A stretch of 64,000 nucleotides of DNA from Maritimibacter dapengensis (GTDB lineage: Bacteria; Pseudomonadota; Alphaproteobacteria; Rhodobacterales; Rhodobacteraceae), in assembly GCF_019218265.1 (NCBI RefSeq), contig NZ_JAHUZE010000002.1, positions 930,001-994,000 on the forward strand, given 5' to 3'. A program made the position numbers and the translations under genes. The notes under the pieces were generated by a model. It saw only the letters and a list, made by a program, of their open reading frames with translations, was not told the DNA's origin and made no database searches. Positions 9,104 through 18,220 of this stretch are shown in pieces (position 1 is the first letter of the stretch; every line of letters begins with the position of its first letter).

Positions 9104-10138
9104 TTACATGGTCTCTTCGCCTTCAACCATGCTCTGCGTGGCCGACAATTCGGGGTCGGACACCAGGCCGTAGTTGGCAAGCGGGCCGTTCGGGCCGGCC
9201 AGTTCGTCGGAGATGAAGAACTGAGCGTATTCCTTGAGGCCCGGAATGACGCCGATGTGCGCTTTCTTCACGTAGAAGAACAGCGGACGCGACACCGGGT
9301 ATTCACCCGACGCGATGGTTTCGGTCTTGGGTTCGACACCCGACATGGTCGCCACTTTGAGCTTGTCGGTGTTGTTTTCGTAGAACGCGAGACCAAACAC
9401 GCCGATGCCGTTCACGTTGGCGTCGATACGGGCGAGCGTTTCGGTGTAGTCGCCGTCGATGTCGGTCGACTTGCCGTCGGTGCGCACGTCGAGACAGGCG
9501 TCTTCGGCGTCGTCTTCGGACATGCCGCCGTCGATCATCGCCTGCATCGCGCCGGTTTCTTCGCAGCCGATCAGAAGCACTTTTTCCTCGAACACTTCAC
9601 GGGTGCCGTGCTTGGTGCCGGGGATGAACGCGGCGATTTCGACGTCGGGCAGTTCGGCGTTGAATTCGGCCCAGGTGTTGTAGGGGTTATCGACGACTTC
9701 GCCGTCTACCAGGACCTTCGCGCCAAGCGCATTGAAGATGTCGGTCGGTTCGAATGCGGTGAAGGCGGGGCCATCTTTCTGGCTCGCGAACACGATGCCG
9801 TCGTAGCCGATACGCACTTCCATGATGTCGGTCACGCCGTTGGCGGCACAGGCTTCGACTTCCTTGTCACGGATGGCGCGCGATGCGTTGGCGACGTCGA
9901 TGGTGTTCTCGCCCACGCCTTCACAGAAGCGCTTGAGACCGGCAGACGAGCCACCCGATTCCACGACGGGCGTCGGGAAGTCGGTGTTGTCGCCGAATGC
10001 TTCAGCCACGATCGAGGCATAGGGCAGCACGGTCGACGACCCTGCGATCTGCACGTTTTCACGAGATTGCGCCACGGCAGCGGACGCAGAAACGGCAGCG
10101 ATCGCCAAGGTCGAGGCGGTCAGTTTCACGAAGGACAT
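9104..10138 (-). CDS. pstS: Periplasmic phosphate-binding protein PstS
   Basis: 344-aa substrate-binding protein. A Sec signal peptide covers about residues 1-23 (MSFVKLTASTLAIAAVSAS, cleavage after AVA). The mature protein begins with the AGSSTVLPYASIVAEAF phosphate-binding segment, followed by ESGGSSAGLKRFCEG, another anion-contacting loop. First gene of the pst transcription unit, directly behind the Pho box. It should capture phosphate and deliver it to PstCA. Confidence 0.95.
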   Translation of the reverse strand: MSFVKLTASTLAIAAVSASAAVAQSRENVQIAGSSTVLPYASIVAEAFGDNTDFPTPVVESGGSSAGLKRFCEGVGENTIDVANASRAIRDKEVEACAANGVTDIMEVRIGYDGIVFASQKDGPAFTAFEPTDIFNALGAKVLVDGEVVDNPYNTWAEFNAELPDVEIAAFIPGTKHGTREVFEEKVLLIGCEETGAMQAMIDGGMSEDDAEDACLDVRTDGKSTDIDGDYTETLARIDANVNGIGVFGLAFYENNTDKLKVATMSGVEPKTETIASGEYPVSRPLFFYVKKAHIGVIPGLKEYAQFFISDELAGPNGPLANYGLVSDPELSATQSMVEGEETM

Positions 10139-10212
10139 GTCAGTCTCCTGGATTGTTTTGCAACAGGCGCCGAATGGCGACTGCCCGCGGTCCTAGGGTG
10201 AGTCTGCTATCC

Positions 10213-10245
10213 TTTTGTGACAGGTTTGTAACAACTGTGTAACAG
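10213..10245 (-). promoter_or_regulatory. Pho box with three 11-bp half-sites before pstS
   Basis: Read on the minus strand, three consecutive 11-mers occur without gaps: CTGTTACACAG, TTGTTACAAAC and CTGTCACAAAA. Each matches the PhoB half-site CTGTCAT/TTGTNAC pattern (CTGTCA followed by an A/T-rich tail). The array ends 74 bp before the pstS start, the distance expected when PhoB replaces a -35 element. Confidence 0.85.
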
Positions 10246-10268
10246 ACCGCGAGAAACCTGGGCATAAG

Positions 10269-11297
10269 TCACGCGACCGGCAGCGCGACCTCGAAGCGGC
10301 TGCCCTGCCCCGGTTCGGACGTGATACGCAACCGCCCACGGTGCCTGTTGATGATGTGCTTTACGATGGCGAGACCCAGCCCCGTGCCGCCCATACCGCG
10401 CGACCGATGTGTGTCGACGCGGTAGAACCGCTCGGTGAGACGGCCCAGATGGCGGTCGTCGATTCCATCCCCCTTGTCCTCGACGCGAATGATGACGCCG
10501 GGCCCGCGCAGGCGGGGATCGTGGCCGACCTGTTCCAGCGCGATGGTTACGATACCCCCGGACCCACCATACTTGATCGCGTTCTCGACGAGGTTGTTAA
10601 ACACCTGGGTCAGCTGGTCGGAATCGCCGGGCACGACCACCGGTGCCGCACATCCGTCGAGCACGATCTCGACACCGCGCTCTTCCGCCTTCGGGCCGAA
10701 GGACCGCGCAACACTTGTCAGAAGACCCGCGACATCGACGGTGTCCGTGGGGCGCTGACCTTCCGTGTCCTCGACCTTCGCAAGGGACAGCAGGTCATCG
10801 ACAAGCCGGTGCATGCGTCGGGTCTCACGCTCCATGATCTCGAGAAACTGTGCACGCGCGTCCGAATCATCGCGGGCCGGCCCCCGCAGCGTTTCGATGA
10901 ACCCGGAAATCGCCGTAAGCGGCGTGCGCAATTCGTGGCTTACGTTCGCGACGAACTCGGATCGCATTTCGCCGGCCTGTTCGGCGGCAGTGATGTCTTC
11001 GAATGTCAGGATCAGCCCCTCTGCACCACGTGACATCGGCGTGACGAGAACGTCGTAATTGCGTTCCCGCCCCACGCGCAGCATTGCATGACGCCCATGG
11101 GTCGCCCGCCCTTCGTCCAAAGCCGTTTCTATGGCGCCGAGCAGTGCGGGTTGACGAAACACGGTGGCATAATGGCGACCGAGAACCGCTTCGCTGAAAA
11201 GCGCGACAGCTTGCGGATTCATCGCGTCGATACGGTCATTTGGCCCAATCCAGGCGGCCGGTATCGGTATGGCGCTGAGAAAGTGATTTCGGTCCAT
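10269..11297 (-). CDS. phoR: Phosphate regulon sensor histidine kinase PhoR
   Basis: 342-aa histidine kinase. A PAS domain (about 5-105) is followed by the HisKA domain with phospho-acceptor His121 in FVANVSHELRTPL, then the ATPase domain with N-box NNLVENAIKYG, G1 VEDKGDGI and G2 GMGGTGLGLAIVKH. No hydrophobic membrane helix appears at the N-terminus, unlike E. coli PhoR, even if the upstream in-frame ATG at 11357 is used. The ATG at 11297 follows GGGGAA. It lies just upstream of the Pho box, so it may be read separately from pst. Confidence 0.92.
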   Translation of the reverse strand: MDRNHFLSAIPIPAAWIGPNDRIDAMNPQAVALFSEAVLGRHYATVFRQPALLGAIETALDEGRATHGRHAMLRVGRERNYDVLVTPMSRGAEGLILTFEDITAAEQAGEMRSEFVANVSHELRTPLTAISGFIETLRGPARDDSDARAQFLEIMERETRRMHRLVDDLLSLAKVEDTEGQRPTDTVDVAGLLTSVARSFGPKAEERGVEIVLDGCAAPVVVPGDSDQLTQVFNNLVENAIKYGGSGGIVTIALEQVGHDPRLRGPGVIIRVEDKGDGIDDRHLGRLTERFYRVDTHRSRGMGGTGLGLAIVKHIINRHRGRLRITSEPGQGSRFEVALPVA

Positions 11298-11475
11298 ATG
11301 TTCCCCGTTGGCACTCTCTTTACGCGGCGAAAATGGGACACGTCGAGAGTTAGGCATCTTTAAACGTGCCTTTTCGACTCAGTCGATTGATTCTTTCGAG
11401 AGCACAACCTAAGGTAATATCGCGTGATTGAAGTCAGGACCTAGTTGAAACCCTTTCCCTGGGGGCGCAGAAGCT

Positions 11476-11892
11476 TTGACTCTCATTCAGGCACGTCGGG
11501 AGACAACCGACGACCCGTCGAACACGATATCTCCAACACCAGAAACCGGCACCCTTCGCGTGCTCGTCATCGGCGAGACACCTGATGGCTATGTCGCGAA
11601 GCAGGCCGGCGCCAACGCGCAGCGGACATTCGTCGCATTCGAAACGTTGACAGAGGAACGCTTCCTGGCCATCGCGCCTGACGTGGTCCTGTCGCCTCTG
11701 GTGACACCTCGTTTCGATTGTCTTGAACTGGCAAACTGCCTTGAACGCTTCGGGTATTCAGGGCGTTACCGGGCGCTTTCACCGAAACTGCCGCGCCCGG
11801 ACCTCGTGAGGGCCGAAGTGCGCGGGCAGTTTCCGAAGCTGGATTTTGATCTCGTGTACTTCGAAGAAGCCCGCGCCGTACCGGTCGCCTGA
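11476..11892 (+). CDS. Conserved-looking hypothetical protein with receiver-like pattern
   Basis: 138-aa protein that I do not recognise. The first 28 residues are polar, then a beta-strand LRVLVIGE is followed by alternating helix/strand predictions (DVVLSPLVTPRFDCLELANC) resembling a degenerate CheY-like fold, but no phospho-acceptor pattern is convincing. The frame opens with TTG and has only a weak ribosome site, so the true start may be internal. It is divergent from phoR. Confidence 0.5.
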   Translation: MTLIQARRETTDDPSNTISPTPETGTLRVLVIGETPDGYVAKQAGANAQRTFVAFETLTEERFLAIAPDVVLSPLVTPRFDCLELANCLERFGYSGRYRALSPKLPRPDLVRAEVRGQFPKLDFDLVYFEEARAVPVA

Positions 11893-11915
11893 GAGAACAG
11901 AGCCCGATTGCCGCG

Positions 11916-13013
11916 TCAGAAGATGAGATCGTGGTCTTGCGATCCGACCTTTTCGTAATGGCGGGCGAGCGCGTGGAGTGCGATGCGAAGGACGATTTTC
12001 CCGGATCGTGCGGGAAACTCGTATTCTTTCTCGATCTTCTCCATGCCCCATTCCTCGCAGACGGCCATGACCACGGTTTCCGCAAGTTCGGGCCCGATCG
12101 CGCGGACTGCATCGACGAGATGCCCGAGCGCCAGTTCACCCCGTGAGACCGCCAGCGCCGTGGCGCCCTCTTGCCGGACCGGCGCCTTGACGCGACCCTC
12201 CATCAGCGCTGCCAGATCATCGCCGAGTGCACCCGAGACGCGCGCGATTTCGAAGCTTTCGCGGAACCTCTCGGCGGCCTGGACGAGGGGTGCGGCGAGA
12301 AACGCCTGTCCATTGCCCCGTTTTCGACGCGCCAGAACCCTGAGAGGCGCTTCCGTCCCGGCCGACCGGCTGAGGCGGCCCTTCGGAATGCTTCCGTCGA
12401 TCCGCTCGTCCGCTTCGCCCCTGCCCTGCGCCCTTTGCGACTCGGTCCGTGCCAGAAGACGCCCGAGTTCCGCGCGCCCCGCCGCCGTGATCGCGTAACG
12501 CCCCAGGCGGCCTTTCATCCGCCCCTCGATCCATTCCTTCAGAGCCATGATCTCGGCCACTTCTCGGGGAATGACAGCGCGACGCACCGGCCGGTCGCCT
12601 TCTTCATTCGCAACGATCACGGCATCTTCGACACCTTCCGCAATGACGAGTAAAGCACGCGGCTCGGTCAGTGCCTTGAGCGCGCGCTGAATATCTCGGT
12701 CGAGCTTTTTCCGCTCCCGTTCGGTTCCGGCCAGAGACATATGCGTTCCTTTTCGACCTGCGCACCCGGATCCCCCGGTGCGCCAGAATGTTTCCAGGGT
12801 CGAAAGCGCAGCATCGGCCAGCGGATCGTCTCTCAGACCCTCGGTCCGTCGGACCTGCCGCATGATCGTGGACGCATGGCAACCGCGCTTTCGGGCGATA
12901 TGCCGGAAACTGTTTCCTCCCTCGAGGTGAGCGAGGTAGGTCTTCACCGGGTCCGGGACCCAGTCGGGCAAGGCTGGTTTCGGGCACGTGTGCCCGTTGA
13001 GATGCGCGTGCAT
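11916..13013 (-). CDS. Helix-turn-helix protein of DUF6456 type
   Basis: 365-aa putative DNA-binding protein. An N-terminal helix-turn-helix lies about residues 20-60 (KTYLAHLEGGNSFRHIARKR, then CHASTIMRQVRR). A charged central region follows, with a winged-helix-like segment (GRYAITAAGRAELGRLL), and a conserved C-terminal block (about 240-355: ERFRESFEIARVSGALGDDL and a later EEWGMEKIEKEYEF) that I place in DUF6456, a family common in Rhodobacterales. Function unknown. It is divergent from the DUF6477-like gene across an intergenic region holding two DnaA boxes. Confidence 0.75.
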   Translation of the reverse strand: MHAHLNGHTCPKPALPDWVPDPVKTYLAHLEGGNSFRHIARKRGCHASTIMRQVRRTEGLRDDPLADAALSTLETFWRTGGSGCAGRKGTHMSLAGTERERKKLDRDIQRALKALTEPRALLVIAEGVEDAVIVANEEGDRPVRRAVIPREVAEIMALKEWIEGRMKGRLGRYAITAAGRAELGRLLARTESQRAQGRGEADERIDGSIPKGRLSRSAGTEAPLRVLARRKRGNGQAFLAAPLVQAAERFRESFEIARVSGALGDDLAALMEGRVKAPVRQEGATALAVSRGELALGHLVDAVRAIGPELAETVVMAVCEEWGMEKIEKEYEFPARSGKIVLRIALHALARHYEKVGSQDHDLIF

Positions 13014-13068
13014 CCAATCCCTCCTGATTGTCCACCAATTGGAAACGACTCAACCTTAGGATGTATTT

Positions 13069-13146
13069 TTATCCACAGGCAAACCGGAAACATGGTGGAT
13101 TACCTACACAGTTCGGCATAAAATCAGCCTGTTAGACTGTGGATAA
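13069..13146. promoter_or_regulatory. Pair of perfect DnaA boxes in inverted orientation
   Basis: TTATCCACA occurs at 13069-13077 on the plus strand and again at 13138-13146 on the minus strand (TGTGGATAA). Both match the strict DnaA consensus and lie in the 230-bp divergent intergenic region 13014-13243. I see no other boxes or A+T-rich unwinding element, so a full replication origin is not supported. Confidence 0.55.
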
Positions 13147-13243
13147 CACATCGCAAACGCACCGAACGCACCTCAATCGCGCGACGCAACACCCGTTTTA
13201 GTTGTGCGATAACCGATCCGAATCATCCTTCGGAGGTGTGCAA

Positions 13244-13534
13244 ATGTCTGACGTTCTTCTGGCTCTGTCCCGGTTGAAACGCCCGGCCCTGCTTCTCAGC
13301 GCAGCCCGCCACGCGGCAACGGCATACGATCGTGACCGGGATCTTGCGCGGGTACTTGGGAAAAGCGTCGGTCTCGCGCCTCATGGCGCGCTTGAATATC
13401 TCTTGGGCGAAGAAGCCCAACTGAATGAAACCCGGCGCCGCGGTGACGCTGGATACTCCACGCCGCGCCACATTCAGGTGCTCACGGCCATCCTGGCGGA
13501 GGCCCGGTTCCTAAAGGGACCGCGCCCGCTTTGA
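13244..13534 (+). CDS. Small DUF6477-like protein
   Basis: 96-aa, mostly helical basic/acidic protein starting MSDVLLALSRLKRPALLLSA with later LLGEEAQLNETRRRGDAGYS and RHIQVLTAILAEARFL blocks. This pattern fits the small DUF6477 family of Rhodobacterales. No signal peptide or membrane segment is visible. The ATG at 13244 follows a strong GGAGG site; the upstream frame to 13202 lacks one. Function unknown. Convergent with the MttB-like gene 3 bp away. Confidence 0.75.
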   Translation: MSDVLLALSRLKRPALLLSAARHAATAYDRDRDLARVLGKSVGLAPHGALEYLLGEEAQLNETRRRGDAGYSTPRHIQVLTAILAEARFLKGPRPL

Positions 13535-13537
13535 ATG

Positions 13538-15094
13538 CTACGTGTAGGCGTCAGGCATCTCTTCCTTACGCCTGGCGATATAGGCATCGAGCGCTTCACG
13601 AATGCCCTGATCGAGTGCCGGCGCCTGGTAATTCGCGAGCATCGCCGCGACCTTTTCCGAGGCAAGCGTCGCCGTATCGCGCGCGCCTTCGTCTTCCCAG
13701 GTCTCGAACGCTTTGTAATCGAACACCTTCGACGCCCAGAACGCTTCCTTGAAGTTCGCCTGCGTGTGAGCGCAGCCAAGGTAGTGCCCCCCCGGCCCCA
13801 CCTCGCGGATCGCGTCCATGGCTTGGGCATTCTCGTCCGTGGCGATCCCGGCGGCCAGTTTGTGGAGCGTGCCGAGCTGGTCGGCGTCGATCACGAATTT
13901 CTCGAAGCTCGACACCAGCCCGCCCTCGAGCCAGCCACAGGCATGAAGCATGAAATTCACACCGGCGTTCAGACCCATCTGAAGGGAATTGGCGCTCTCG
14001 TAGCCAGCCTGCGCGTCATTGATCTTGGACCCGGTGAAGCCGCCGGCAGACCGGAACGGCAAACCCACGCGCCGGGCGAGTTGTCCGGCGCCCGTCGTGA
14101 TCTGCGTGGCCTCGGGCGTTCCAAAAGTCGGGGCGCCGGAGTTCATGTCGATCGAGGTCACGAACGCGCCGAAGATGACAGGTGCGCCGGGGCGCACGAG
14201 CTGGGAATAGGCCACGCCCGCCAGCACTTCTGCCAGCACCTGTGTCAATGTCCCCATGACCGAGACCGGGGCCATCGCCCCGCCGACGATGAACGGAGAG
14301 ACGATGCAGGCCTGACCCGCCGCCGCATAGACCTCGAGCGTGTTCATCATCACGTTGTCGAAGGTCAGCGGCGAGTTGATATTGACGAGCGACGTCATCA
14401 CCGCGTTCTGGTCGACGAAGTCATCTCCGAAGACGATCTTCGACATATTCACACAGTCCCGCGCCCATTCGTGGTCGGTGACGGCGCCCATATAGGGTTT
14501 GTCGGACAGGGTGACATGGGCGTGGATCATATCGAGGTGGCGTTTGTTCACCGGCACGTCCGTCGGTTCGCACAGCGTGCCGCCGGACAGGTGCAGCCAC
14601 TTCGACATGTAACCCAAACGGACGAAGTTGCGAAAATCCTCGATCGTCGCGTACCGACGCCCGCCGTCATAGTCGCGCACGAACGGGGGGCCATAGACCG
14701 GCGCGAAGACGAGATTGTTGCCGCCGATTTCGACCGAACGCTCCGGGTTTCGCGCATGATGGGTGAACTGGCGCGGTGCGGTTTCGCACAGCTTTCGCGC
14801 CAAGCCACGCGGAATATGGACACGGTCGCCGCGAACGTCTGCCCCGGCTTCCCGCCAACGCGCAAGCGCGCCGGGGTTTTCTGCAAAGACCACGCCAATC
14901 TCTTCCAGCACGGTCTCCGCGTTCGTCTCGATGATCGTCAACGCCTCTTCGTCGAGATACTCGAGCGGCTTGATCTTGCGCTGGATCGTCGGGGCGACAT
15001 CGAACTTGACCGATGTCCGCTCAGCGCGGCGCGCCGCGCCGCCTCCGGACCGACCTCGACCGCGACGTGCGGGTGCTGCTTGATCTTCGGACAT
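13538..15094 (-). CDS. MttB-family methyltransferase, non-pyrrolysine type
   Basis: 518-aa member of the trimethylamine methyltransferase (MttB) superfamily. The first ~25 residues are a basic Arg/Gly-rich extension; the TIM-barrel body follows, with blocks such as FAPVYGPPFVRDYDGGRRYA, SPFIVGGAMAPVSVMGTL and FMLHACGWLEGG. The frame has no internal TAG, so it does not encode pyrrolysine and should demethylate something other than trimethylamine (such as a betaine-type compound), passing the methyl to a corrinoid protein. No corrinoid protein or methyltransferase partner gene lies beside it. The next gene upstream in the same direction is a cupin, 98 bp away. Confidence 0.85.
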   Translation of the reverse strand: MSEDQAAPARRGRGRSGGGAARRAERTSVKFDVAPTIQRKIKPLEYLDEEALTIIETNAETVLEEIGVVFAENPGALARWREAGADVRGDRVHIPRGLARKLCETAPRQFTHHARNPERSVEIGGNNLVFAPVYGPPFVRDYDGGRRYATIEDFRNFVRLGYMSKWLHLSGGTLCEPTDVPVNKRHLDMIHAHVTLSDKPYMGAVTDHEWARDCVNMSKIVFGDDFVDQNAVMTSLVNINSPLTFDNVMMNTLEVYAAAGQACIVSPFIVGGAMAPVSVMGTLTQVLAEVLAGVAYSQLVRPGAPVIFGAFVTSIDMNSGAPTFGTPEATQITTGAGQLARRVGLPFRSAGGFTGSKINDAQAGYESANSLQMGLNAGVNFMLHACGWLEGGLVSSFEKFVIDADQLGTLHKLAAGIATDENAQAMDAIREVGPGGHYLGCAHTQANFKEAFWASKVFDYKAFETWEDEGARDTATLASEKVAAMLANYQAPALDQGIREALDAYIARRKEEMPDAYT

Positions 15095-15192
15095 GTTCTA
15101 CTCCCGATGGCCTTTGTCCGTTTTTACCTGTCCACCGGAAAAGCTGCGTCGAATTTGCGACGTTTCGCGCGTGAAAGCGACTTGATGCGCGG

Positions 15193-15678
15193 TTACTTCG
15201 CGCCGCCCTTCGGCTCGGTGATCGCGTCCATGTCGACGAGGTTCCATGGCATCCCGGCCTGACGATAAATACGTTTTCCCTTGTCGGGATAGTCGCCGAC
15301 ATCGTGGGAAAGCCTTTCGCCGACGATGATACAGCGCAACGTCTCGGTGCCAGTATTCAAGATCGAATGCGCCGCGCCACCCTTTCGGTAACCGATGAAA
15401 TCACCCGGTCCGATATCGTGCTCGTCCTCCCCGATCCGCGCCGTGGCGGTGCCGGAGAGGACATAGACGCATTCGTCCTCGTGGTAGTGGCGATGGAATT
15501 CCGTCGTCTCGTGGCCCGGTTCGACCTCGATGATGTGGAACCCGATCCCCGTCAGCCCGGTGACGTCACCCAGCGACTTGTTCACACGTTGCGCGTTGTC
15601 GTTCAGAAAATGCGACTTCGACAAACCCTCCATCGCGGCAATTTCCTCGGCCTTCACGAGATAAACGTCGTCACCCAT
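15193..15678 (-). CDS. Cupin-domain protein
   Basis: 161-aa protein with one cupin fold. Metal-binding motif 1 is visible as FHRHYHEDECVYVLSGTATA (His, His, Glu pattern) and motif 2 as GPGDFIGYRKGGAAHSILN. The start MGDDVYLVKAEEIA at 15678 follows AAAGGG; an ATG at 15690 is an alternative. It probably has a metal centre and could be an enzyme or a sensor. It lies upstream of, and in the same direction as, the MttB-like gene, so the two may be co-expressed. Confidence 0.8.
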   Translation of the reverse strand: MGDDVYLVKAEEIAAMEGLSKSHFLNDNAQRVNKSLGDVTGLTGIGFHIIEVEPGHETTEFHRHYHEDECVYVLSGTATARIGEDEHDIGPGDFIGYRKGGAAHSILNTGTETLRCIIVGERLSHDVGDYPDKGKRIYRQAGMPWNLVDMDAITEPKGGAK

Positions 15679-15781
15679 CCTGCGCCCTTTCATGCTGCCT
15701 TGCAGAATATGCGCACCCCGCGCAGCCTGCAAACCGCGCTTTGGTCTTGCGCGGGCGGGCGGCGGGTCCTAATCAGCGGCT

Positions 15782-17344
15782 ATGCAAACGACTTCGCACG
15801 ACCGCCTTCTCATCATCGACTTCGGCAGCCAGGTCACGCAGCTTATCGCGCGTCGCCTTCGCGAGCTGAATGTCTATTGCGAAATCCACCCCTATCAGAA
15901 CGTGACCGACGCGTTCCTGAAGGACTTTGCGCCCAAAGCGGTGATCTTTTCAGGTGGTCCGGCCAGCGTGATCGACGAAGGCTCACCCCGCCCGCCCGAA
16001 AGCGTCTTCGACCTCGATGTGCCGATCCTTGGCATCTGTTATGGCCAGCAGGTCATGATGCAGATGCTCGGCGGCAAGGTCGAGCGCGGCCACGGAACCG
16101 CCGAGTTCGGCCGCGCCTATGTCGAGCCGACCGGGGCGGAAAGCGACCTTCTGTTCGGCTGGTTCGTCGGAGGGCGCGAGCAGGTCTGGATGTCGCACGG
16201 CGACCATGTGTCCGAAATCGCGCCCGGGTTCGAGGTCTACGGCACCTCACCCAACGCGCCGTTCGCGATCACTGCCGATGTTGAGCGACGGTTCTACGCG
16301 GTGCAGTTCCACCCGGAAGTGCATCACACGCCGAACGGCCCGACCTTCTACGAGAACTTCGTGCGCATCGCCGGGTTCGAAGGCGACTGGACCATGGGCG
16401 CCTACAAGGACGAGGCGATTGCCAAGATCCGCGAACAGGTCGGTGACAAACAGGTGATCTGCGGCCTGTCCGGCGGGGTCGACAGCTCGGTGACGGCGGT
16501 GCTGTTGCACGAAGCGATCGGGGATCAGCTGACCTGCGTATTCGTCGATCACGGGCTGCTGAGGTTGAACGAAGCCGACGAGGTCGTGACCATGTTCCGC
16601 GACCATTACAACATGAAGCTCATCCACGCCGACGAGTCCGACTTGTTTCTTGGCGAGCTCGAGGGCGTCTCGGACCCGGAAACCAAGCGCAAGACGATCG
16701 GCAAGCTCTTCATCGACGTGTTCCAGAAATACGCGAGCGAGATCGACGGGGCCGAGTTCCTGGCCCAGGGCACACTTTACCCGGATGTGATCGAAAGCGT
16801 CAGTTTTTCGGGTGGCCCGAGTGTCACGATCAAGTCGCACCACAATGTGGGCGGGCTGCCCGAGAAGATGGGCCTCAAGCTGGTCGAACCCCTGCGCGAG
16901 CTCTTCAAGGACGAGGTCCGCGCTTTGGGCCATGAGCTTGGGCTGCCGGCAAGCTTCATCGGCCGCCACCCCTTCCCCGGCCCCGGCCTCGCCATCCGTT
17001 GCCCCGGCGAGATCACCCGCGACAAGCTGGAGATCCTGCGAAAGGCGGACGCGGTCTATATCGACCAGATCAGACGGCATGAGCTGTATGACGAAATCTG
17101 GCAGGCCTTCGTCGCGATCCTTCCGGTGCGCACCGTCGGCGTCATGGGCGACGGGCGGACCTACGACTACGCCTGTGCGCTGCGTGCCGTGACCAGCGTC
17201 GATGGGATGACGGCAGATTATTATCCTTTCAGCCATGAATTTTTAGGCGAAACCGCGACCCGCATTATCAACGAGGTGCCCGGGATCAACCGTGTGACCT
17301 ACGACATCACCTCGAAGCCTCCGGGCACGATCGAGTGGGAATAG
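15782..17344 (+). CDS. guaA: GMP synthase (glutamine-hydrolysing)
   Basis: 520-aa enzyme that converts XMP to GMP with ATP and glutamine, last step of guanine nucleotide synthesis. The class I amidotransferase domain (about 8-200) has nucleophile Cys in GICYGQQVM and catalytic His/Glu in FHPEVHHT. The ATP pyrophosphatase domain follows with [10 protein letters not shown], and the C-terminal dimerisation domain ends PPGTIEWE, the near-invariant GuaA terminus. Standard length, divergent from the cupin gene. Confidence 0.97.
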   Translation: MQTTSHDRLLIIDFGSQVTQLIARRLRELNVYCEIHPYQNVTDAFLKDFAPKAVIFSGGPASVIDEGSPRPPESVFDLDVPILGICYGQQVMMQMLGGKVERGHGTAEFGRAYVEPTGAESDLLFGWFVGGREQVWMSHGDHVSEIAPGFEVYGTSPNAPFAITADVERRFYAVQFHPEVHHTPNGPTFYENFVRIAGFEGDWTMGAYKDEAIAKIREQVGDKQVICGLSGGVDSSVTAVLLHEAIGDQLTCVFVDHGLLRLNEADEVVTMFRDHYNMKLIHADESDLFLGELEGVSDPETKRKTIGKLFIDVFQKYASEIDGAEFLAQGTLYPDVIESVSFSGGPSVTIKSHHNVGGLPEKMGLKLVEPLRELFKDEVRALGHELGLPASFIGRHPFPGPGLAIRCPGEITRDKLEILRKADAVYIDQIRRHELYDEIWQAFVAILPVRTVGVMGDGRTYDYACALRAVTSVDGMTADYYPFSHEFLGETATRIINEVPGINRVTYDITSKPPGTIEWE

Positions 17345-17365
17345 AACGAAGGCCATTGCAACGAC

Positions 17366-18175
17366 ATGTTCAGAACCAAGACGAAGCGTGATTCAGGGAA
17401 GACGTCCGGTGACGGAACCCGCGCGAAAATCGTTCATCCATCGGAATACGGCTCTAACGCCAACACCGCGATCCTGCGCCGCAATCGCAAGTTCACCTAT
17501 CGCGACCAGAAAGGTCAGGTCGACTTTCTGGTGAACAATGTCCTCGACTATGAGAAAAACGGACTGCCGAAAAACGGCTACTTCGTCGATCTCGCCTGCG
17601 CGGACGGCGTTTATATCAGCAATACCTACTTTCTAGAAAAGCACCTGAACTGGACCGGGCTTCTGTTCGAGCCGAACCCGGAGTTTCACGACAAGATCCG
17701 CGCCGCACGCCGCTCCCCTCTCGTGACTGATTGCGTCACGGACACGGCTGGCGAGACGGTGAAATTCCGGATCGACAACGGGATGCTCGGCGGGATCGTG
17801 TCGAACGAAACCGACAACAACGCGAAAATCCGGGGTGAAGAACTGGCGGATGCGACTGTTGTCGACATTCCGACGACCACGCTTGAGAAGGAACTCGACG
17901 CGGCGGGAGCGCCTTCCGTGATTGATTTCCTGTCTCTCGACATAGAGGGCGCGGAATGGATCGCGCTTCGGTCCTTTCCGTTCGAGAAATACAGTTTCCG
18001 GTGCATGACGATCGAGAACCCGACAATCGAGCTTGATCTTCTTCTCGACGAAAAGGGTTATCGCCAGGTCGCACATCTGCGTCAGGACGTTATTTACGTG
18101 CAAGAGACCGAATTGCCGAACGTGAATTTCGCCCCCAACACGGTCTTCGCGTTCACGCCGAAGAAACGCGACTGA
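17366..18175 (+). CDS. FkbM-family SAM-dependent methyltransferase
   Basis: 269-aa methyltransferase. The core begins around residue 70 with GYFVDLACADGVYISNT, a variant of the SAM-binding motif I, and continues with LLFEPNPEFHDKIRAAR (FEP signature) and DFLSLDIEGAEW, the aspartate-rich FkbM signature. FkbM proteins methylate hydroxyls of sugars and polyketides; the substrate here is unknown, with glycan methylation a guess. It lies 21 bp after guaA and may be read through from it. Confidence 0.85.
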   Translation: MFRTKTKRDSGKTSGDGTRAKIVHPSEYGSNANTAILRRNRKFTYRDQKGQVDFLVNNVLDYEKNGLPKNGYFVDLACADGVYISNTYFLEKHLNWTGLLFEPNPEFHDKIRAARRSPLVTDCVTDTAGETVKFRIDNGMLGGIVSNETDNNAKIRGEELADATVVDIPTTTLEKELDAAGAPSVIDFLSLDIEGAEWIALRSFPFEKYSFRCMTIENPTIELDLLLDEKGYRQVAHLRQDVIYVQETELPNVNFAPNTVFAFTPKKRD

Positions 18176-18220
18176 CCGCCGAATGGTCTATCACGTCGTC
18201 ACGAACATGAACGCAGCGCC

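Noticed and set aside
13014-13243. Chromosome replication origin
   Set aside because: Two DnaA boxes alone without an A+T-rich unwinding stretch, more boxes or typical origin neighbours do not make an origin.
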